A DNA stretch of 64,000 bases, taken from positions 558,001 to 622,000 of the forward strand of contig CAVUFH010000003.1 of assembly GCA_963740835.1 (NCBI GenBank), given 5' to 3'. The notes below the pieces were generated by a model. The model saw only the letters and a list, made by a program, of their open reading frames with translations. It was not told the origin of the DNA and searched no databases. The translations under genes were made by a program, and so were the position numbers. Below are positions 60,642-64,000 of the stretch, one piece after another (position 1 is the stretch's first letter; the number at the start of each line of letters is the position of its first letter). This DNA is from CAVUFH01 sp963740835 (GTDB lineage: Bacteria > Actinomycetota > Acidimicrobiia > IMCC26256 > PALSA-610).

Positions 60642-61363
60642 ACGCCTTCTTTGCGGGCGCGCCAGATGATCGCGGTCGGTACCGAGGGGCCGGGGTCGGC
60701 GGAACGCACCAGCTCGGGCTCCAATAGTGCGTCGACGCGGTAGCCGGCGCGGTGCAGCGCCGCGAAGACGTCGCTCGTGGTCCGGGGCCACACCTGAATC
60801 TCCTCGCCCTCGCGCGTCACGCGGATGGGCCCCGGATCGAAGTAGGAGCGGCGCACTTCGAGGTGACCGAGCGGGAGACCGCCCGGCGCGACATCGTCGC
60901 GCCCGACCGCGAGCGCCATCGGGTGGTCGTAAGAGAACACGAAGGGCGCGCCGGCGCGCAGCACGCGGTGCACCTGCCGCAACAGCCGGTCGACGTCTTC
61001 GACCTCCGTCAGCACGCCGGCCGCGAACGCGAGGTCGACCGAATCCGCGCGCAGGAACGCGAGGTCGGCAACGTCACCCTCATGCCATTCGACGCGCACC
61101 TCGTGGAGGTCGGCCAGGCGGCGGCCCGCGGCGAGCGCGCTCGCGGCGTTGTCGATCGCGATCACGTGCGCCGCCTGGCGGGCGAACGTCACCGCGTTCG
61201 CGCCCCGGCCGCAGCCCAGGTCGAGCACGCGCTTGTTGGTCATGTCGCCGCACAGGCGGAGCTCGGCCTCGGTCGGTAGGTCGACGCCGTACTGCACGAC
61301 CTCAGCCTCTGACGGGTCCCCGTACTTGTCTGCGACGCGATCCCACGCCTGGCTGTTGGTCAT
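60638..61363 (-). CDS. Class I SAM-dependent methyltransferase
   Basis: 241 residues. Motif I VLDLGCGRGANAVTFARQAA near residue 46, then HVIAIDNAASALAAGRRLAD, and DSVDLAFAAGVLTEVEDVDR with the LLRQVHRVLRAGAPFVFSYD segment typical of methyltransferase 11/25 folds. Substrate unknown. ATG 61363. Convergent with the WD40 gene, overlapping at CTAA. Confidence 0.88.
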   Translation of the reverse strand: MTNSQAWDRVADKYGDPSEAEVVQYGVDLPTEAELRLCGDMTNKRVLDLGCGRGANAVTFARQAAHVIAIDNAASALAAGRRLADLHEVRVEWHEGDVADLAFLRADSVDLAFAAGVLTEVEDVDRLLRQVHRVLRAGAPFVFSYDHPMALAVGRDDVAPGGLPLGHLEVRRSYFDPGPIRVTREGEEIQVWPRTTSDVFAALHRAGYRVDALLEPELVRSADPGPSVPTAIIWRARKEGV

Positions 61364-61397
61364 GTCGCCATTCTGGCGGCTGGACGGCTCCGGACGC

Positions 61398-61434
61398 GAA
61401 GGAGGGGCGCCCGGTGCGGGGCGCCCCTCCTCCT
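61398..61434 (-). terminator. Hairpin terminator after ino1
   Basis: A perfect 12-bp GC stem (GGAGGGGCGCCC, 61401-61412, with GGGCGCCCCTCC, 61419-61430) and 6-base loop, 60-95 bases beyond the ino1 stop. T tract weak. Confidence 0.6.
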
Positions 61435-61465
61435 TGCGAAAGCCCAGCGCTTCCTCGCCGAGGGT

Positions 61466-61509
61466 GCCAGCGTTACTTCTCGAGGGCGCCAGCGTTACTT
61501 CTCGAGGGC
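61466..61509. repeat. 22-bp tandem duplication at the ino1 3' end
   Basis: Two exact copies (61466-61487, 61488-61509) of a unit starting GCCAGCGTTACTT and ending CTCGAGGGC. The right copy holds the stop codon and last codons of ino1, the left copy repeats them downstream. Confidence 0.9.
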
Positions 61510-62586
61510 GAACGTCTCGACCATCCGGTGCGCCTCGTCGTCGTGGTACTGCACCGGCGGCGACTTCATGAAGTAGGCGGACGGACCGAGCAGCGGCCCA
61601 CCGATCCCGCGGTCCATGGCCAGCTTGCAGCACCGCACCGCGTCGATGATGACGCCGGCCGAGTTGGGCGAGTCCCAGACCTCGAGCTTGAGCTCGACGT
61701 TGAGCGGTACGTCGCCGAAGTTGCGGCCCTCGAGGCGGATGTAGGCCCACTTCCGGTCGTTCAGCCACGGCACGTGATCCGACGGACCGATGTGGACGCT
61801 CTCGGACGAGATGCCCTGGTCGATCTGGCTCGTGACCGACTGCGTCTTCGACAGCTTCTTGGACAGCAACCGCTCGCGTTCGAGCATGTTCTTGAAGTCC
61901 ATGTTGCCGCCGAAGTTCAGCTGGTACGTGTTGTCGATCGCAAGGCCGCGGTCTTCGAAGAGGCGCGCGAGCAACCGGTGCGTGATGGTGGCGCCGACCT
62001 GGCTCTTGATGTCGTCGCCGACGATCGGGACGCCTGCTTCGGTGAACTTCTGCGCCCACTCCGGATTGCTGGCGATGAACACCGGGATCGCGTTCACGAA
62101 CCCGACGCCCGCGTCGATCGCGGCCTGCGCGTAAGCACGCTGGGCGTCCTCGGAACCGACCGGGAGATACGACACCAACACGTCGGCCTTGGCGTCACGC
62201 AATGCCTGCGCGACGTCGACGGCGGGCGCGGGCGACTCCTCGACGACCTCGCGGTAGAACTTGCCGAGCCCGTCGAACGTCGGACCTCGTTGCACGAGCA
62301 CCCCCAGGTTGGGCACCTCGGCGAACTTGATCGTGTTGTTGATGCTCGTGAAGATCGCCTTGCCGAGGTCGACGCCGACCTTTTCGGCGTCCACGTCGAA
62401 CGCGGCGACGAACTCGACGTCACCGACGTGGTAGCCGCCGAGGTCGACGTGCATGAGCCCGGGCACGCGCTCGTTGGGGTCGGCGTCCTTGTAGAACTCG
62501 ACACCTTGCACGAGGCTGCTCGCACAGTTGCCGATGCCCGCGATCGCTACACGTACTTTTCTGCGAGAAGCGGTGGGGTCGCTCAT
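61495..62586 (-). CDS. ino1: myo-Inositol-1-phosphate synthase
   Basis: 363 residues. NAD site VAIAGIGNCASSLVQGVEFY, GDDIKSQVGATITHRLLARL and NTYQLNFGGNMDFKNMLERE are the family signatures of the short actinobacterial enzyme (residues SKTQSVTSQI and the final KSPPVQYHDDEAHRMVETFA agree). Turns glucose-6-phosphate into inositol-1-phosphate for phosphatidylinositol and mycothiol. ATG overlaps the padR stop (ATGA), as in Rv0046c-Rv0047c. Confidence 0.97.
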   Translation of the reverse strand: MSDPTASRRKVRVAIAGIGNCASSLVQGVEFYKDADPNERVPGLMHVDLGGYHVGDVEFVAAFDVDAEKVGVDLGKAIFTSINNTIKFAEVPNLGVLVQRGPTFDGLGKFYREVVEESPAPAVDVAQALRDAKADVLVSYLPVGSEDAQRAYAQAAIDAGVGFVNAIPVFIASNPEWAQKFTEAGVPIVGDDIKSQVGATITHRLLARLFEDRGLAIDNTYQLNFGGNMDFKNMLERERLLSKKLSKTQSVTSQIDQGISSESVHIGPSDHVPWLNDRKWAYIRLEGRNFGDVPLNVELKLEVWDSPNSAGVIIDAVRCCKLAMDRGIGGPLLGPSAYFMKSPPVQYHDDEAHRMVETFALEK

Positions 62587-63209
62587 GCGGATGCTGCTCC
62601 TTCTGTGTGCAGTCCTTCGGCGGGCTCGATGATCTGGGCGCGCTCTTCGGCGATCAGTTCGTCGATCCACTCGAGGTCGTGCTGGGTTGAACGGGCCCGG
62701 TGCTCGAGGAGCGACCGGGTGTAGCGGTCGATGGTCCGGCTCGGACCCCGGCGGGCGGTGGTGAGCCGTTGGGACAGTTGGTTGCGCCGGCGCTCGAGCA
62801 GCGCGAGGCGGTCCTCGCGGCTGAGGTACCGGCAGAACGAGAGCTTGAGCGCAAACGTGCGCTCGTCGTCGGTCTGGTCGTCGGTGAGGAGTTCGGCGAA
62901 CGTGGCCCGGCCGCGATCGGTGATCCGGTAGGCCTTGCGGGTGCGTCGCCCCGGCCGGGGCCGGCGCCGTTGCCGGGCCGCGGCCAGGTCGCCGTCGACC
63001 GAACCCGTCGGGACGAAGCCGGCGCGGGCCGGTTCGCGGGCCTCGGTCTCCTCGATCGCGCCCGCCTTCTCCAGGCGCCGCAGCGCGGGATACAGCGAGC
63101 CGAAGGAGATGCCCCACAACGGACCGAGTGTCTCGCCGAGGCGCTTCTTCAGTTCGTACCCGTGGAGGGGCTGGTCGGCGAGGAGGCCGAGCACGGCGAG
63201 TTCCAACAT
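62583..63209 (-). CDS. PadR family transcriptional regulator
   Basis: 208 residues. N-terminal winged helix (LELAVLGLLADQPLHGYELK, WGISFGSLYPALRRLEKAGA), a Pro/Arg insert, then RKAYRITDRGRATFAELL and the Vir-type helical dimerisation domain (FALKLSFCRYLSREDRLALL). ATG 63209 with no ribosome site before it; upstream lies a double palindrome, so it is probably autoregulated. Co-transcribed with ino1. Confidence 0.93.
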   Translation of the reverse strand: MLELAVLGLLADQPLHGYELKKRLGETLGPLWGISFGSLYPALRRLEKAGAIEETEAREPARAGFVPTGSVDGDLAAARQRRRPRPGRRTRKAYRITDRGRATFAELLTDDQTDDERTFALKLSFCRYLSREDRLALLERRRNQLSQRLTTARRGPSRTIDRYTRSLLEHRARSTQHDLEWIDELIAEERAQIIEPAEGLHTEGAASA

Positions 63210-63219
63210 GAGTGTTGTA

Positions 63220-63242
63220 CGATATATCGAATCGATATATCG
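63220..63242. promoter_or_regulatory. Double palindromic operator of padR-ino1
   Basis: Two copies of the palindrome CGATATATCG (63220-63229, 63233-63242) separated by AAT, ten bases before the padR start. TATATCG-type palindromes are typical PadR sites. It is by far the most AT-rich stretch nearby and also contains a -10-like element. Confidence 0.75.
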
Positions 63243-63370
63243 ATCAAGCATCCACCGCGCGAAGAGCCCGTTTGTGCCGGGAAACGCGGCTGGACGCGGG
63301 ATCTCGCCACGTCCGGACGCCCCGCCCGAGGGCGACGGATCCGGTAGTGGCGCGCACCTACACTCGCTCC

Positions 63371-63736
63371 GTGCGTTCCGTCACGGACTACGCCCTCGCT
63401 CGCCGGGCGGTCCTGCGCGACTTCCAGCAGGGTGCGCTCACCCGCCTCGACGTCTGTGACGCCCACCCCGAGCTGCTCCGCGCCGCGACCTACCTCGGCA
63501 CCGAGCTCGAGGACGACTGCCCGGTCTGCGGCACCGGCCGGATGCGGGTCGTCACCTACGTCTACGGCGAGAAGTTGAAGCAGGCCAACGGACGCTGCAT
63601 CGCCAACGACCACGAGCTGGCCCGGCTCGGACGCACCTACGACGAGTTCGCGTGCTACGACGTCGAGGTCTGCGTCGACTGCCGGTGGAACCACCTGCGC
63701 CGCCAGTCCTTGCACGGCAAGCTCCACGCCCGCTGA
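63371..63736 (+). CDS. DUF5318 protein (zinc-ribbon)
   Basis: 121 residues: VTDYALARRAVLRDFQQGAL, DVCDAHPELLRAATYLG, a CxxC pair in CPVCGTGRMRVVTYVYGEKL, and later CVDCRWNHL, a likely zinc ribbon. Same family and place as Rv0049. GTG 63371 chosen from family start; GTG 63347 also open. Function unknown. Divergent from padR. Confidence 0.85.
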   Translation: MRSVTDYALARRAVLRDFQQGALTRLDVCDAHPELLRAATYLGTELEDDCPVCGTGRMRVVTYVYGEKLKQANGRCIANDHELARLGRTYDEFACYDVEVCVDCRWNHLRRQSLHGKLHAR

Positions 63737-63745
63737 GGCGGCGGA

Positions 63746-63949
63746 CTACTTCTCGTCGTCGCCGGACTCCTCGTCGGCGACGACGTTGTGCGGGTACTGC
63801 GAGCAGCACGACACGCACCACAGCTCGGGCTCCTCGACCACGGTCTCGGACGCGGCCTCGTCCCAGGTCTCCGGCACCACATACACCCGCCGGACCAGCA
63901 CCAGTTCCTCGTCCGGGAACCCGCAGTTCTCGCACGCGCGATCGGTCAT
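63746..63949 (-). CDS. Small zinc-ribbon-like protein
   Basis: 67 residues from ATG 63949 (GTG 63961 also open). CENCGFPDEELVLVRRVYVV and ELWCVSCCSQYPHNVV give two Cys pairs for zinc; the tail is acidic (DEESGDDEK). Convergent with DUF5318, nine bases between the stops. Not recognised beyond a general zinc ribbon. Confidence 0.7.
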   Translation of the reverse strand: MTDRACENCGFPDEELVLVRRVYVVPETWDEAASETVVEEPELWCVSCCSQYPHNVVADEESGDDEK

Positions 63950-64000
63950 CGGCTCGTTCACGTCGTCATTCTCGCCCGTTCCCGCGGTGGTGTGCGACGG

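Overview
The window is a contiguous stretch of a very GC-rich actinobacterial chromosome around the replication origin. The gene order matches what I remember of the Mycobacterium origin region. On one side it runs dnaA-dnaN-recF-dciA-gyrB-gyrA-DUF3566 with tRNA-Ile and tRNA-Ala near it. On the other side it runs rpmH-rnpA-yidD-yidC-khpB-rsmG-parA-parB, then cwlM-trxA-trxB-anti-sigma-ECF sigma-degV-murJ-DUF6049. Further out lie cca and the ino1-padR-DUF5318 group. Protein style and operon content suggest a deep-branching actinobacterium such as an Acidimicrobiia member; that placement is inference.

Layout. 1-14.8 kb: accessory and housekeeping genes (acyltransferase, five-PAS diguanylate cyclase, amt-glnB ammonium operon, DinB-type proteins, FAD amine oxidase, two VOC proteins, membrane proteins, a methyltransferase). 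14.9-21.9 kb: a 7.0-kb integrative element inserted in tRNA-Ala(TGC), flanked by a 48-bp direct repeat, with tyrosine integrase, small excisionase-like protein, a VapBC45-like toxin-antitoxin pair and a PLD-nuclease/SF2 helicase. 22-24.7 kb: small metabolic genes, tRNA-Ile and DUF3566. 24.7-33.5 kb: the replication operon on the minus strand. 31.9-32.1 and 33.5-33.9 kb: two intergenic regions with DnaA boxes; the first also has a DnaA-trio-like element. 33.9-39.5 kb: the plus-strand rpmH to parB group with two parS sites. 39.5-48.9 kb: minus-strand cell-envelope and redox genes. 49-60.6 kb: plus-strand genes ending in a signalling group (Clp-N/zinc-finger protein, FHA-nucleotide cyclase, lipoprotein, Ser/Thr kinase-STAND NTPase-WD40 protein). 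60.6-64 kb: methyltransferase, ino1-padR, DUF5318 and a small zinc-ribbon protein.

Most notable: (1) rnpA appears to start 4 nt upstream of rpmH and to enclose it completely in another frame, as reported for Thermus, with no usual start codon available for a normal-length RnpA; (2) the tRNA-Ala element carries matching arm-type repeats on both sides of the attachment core, and the last integrase codons are read from the tRNA itself; (3) a DnaA-trio-like element sits between dnaA and dnaN; (4) a kinase/FHA/cyclase/STAND signalling group.

At least four genes (VOC protein, island helicase, yidD, kinase-WD40) are broken by indels of one or two bases, three of them in runs of G, and a fifth (FAD oxidase) lacks its expected stop. 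This clustering in homopolymers suggests sequencing or assembly error rather than decay, so those genes are probably intact in the organism.
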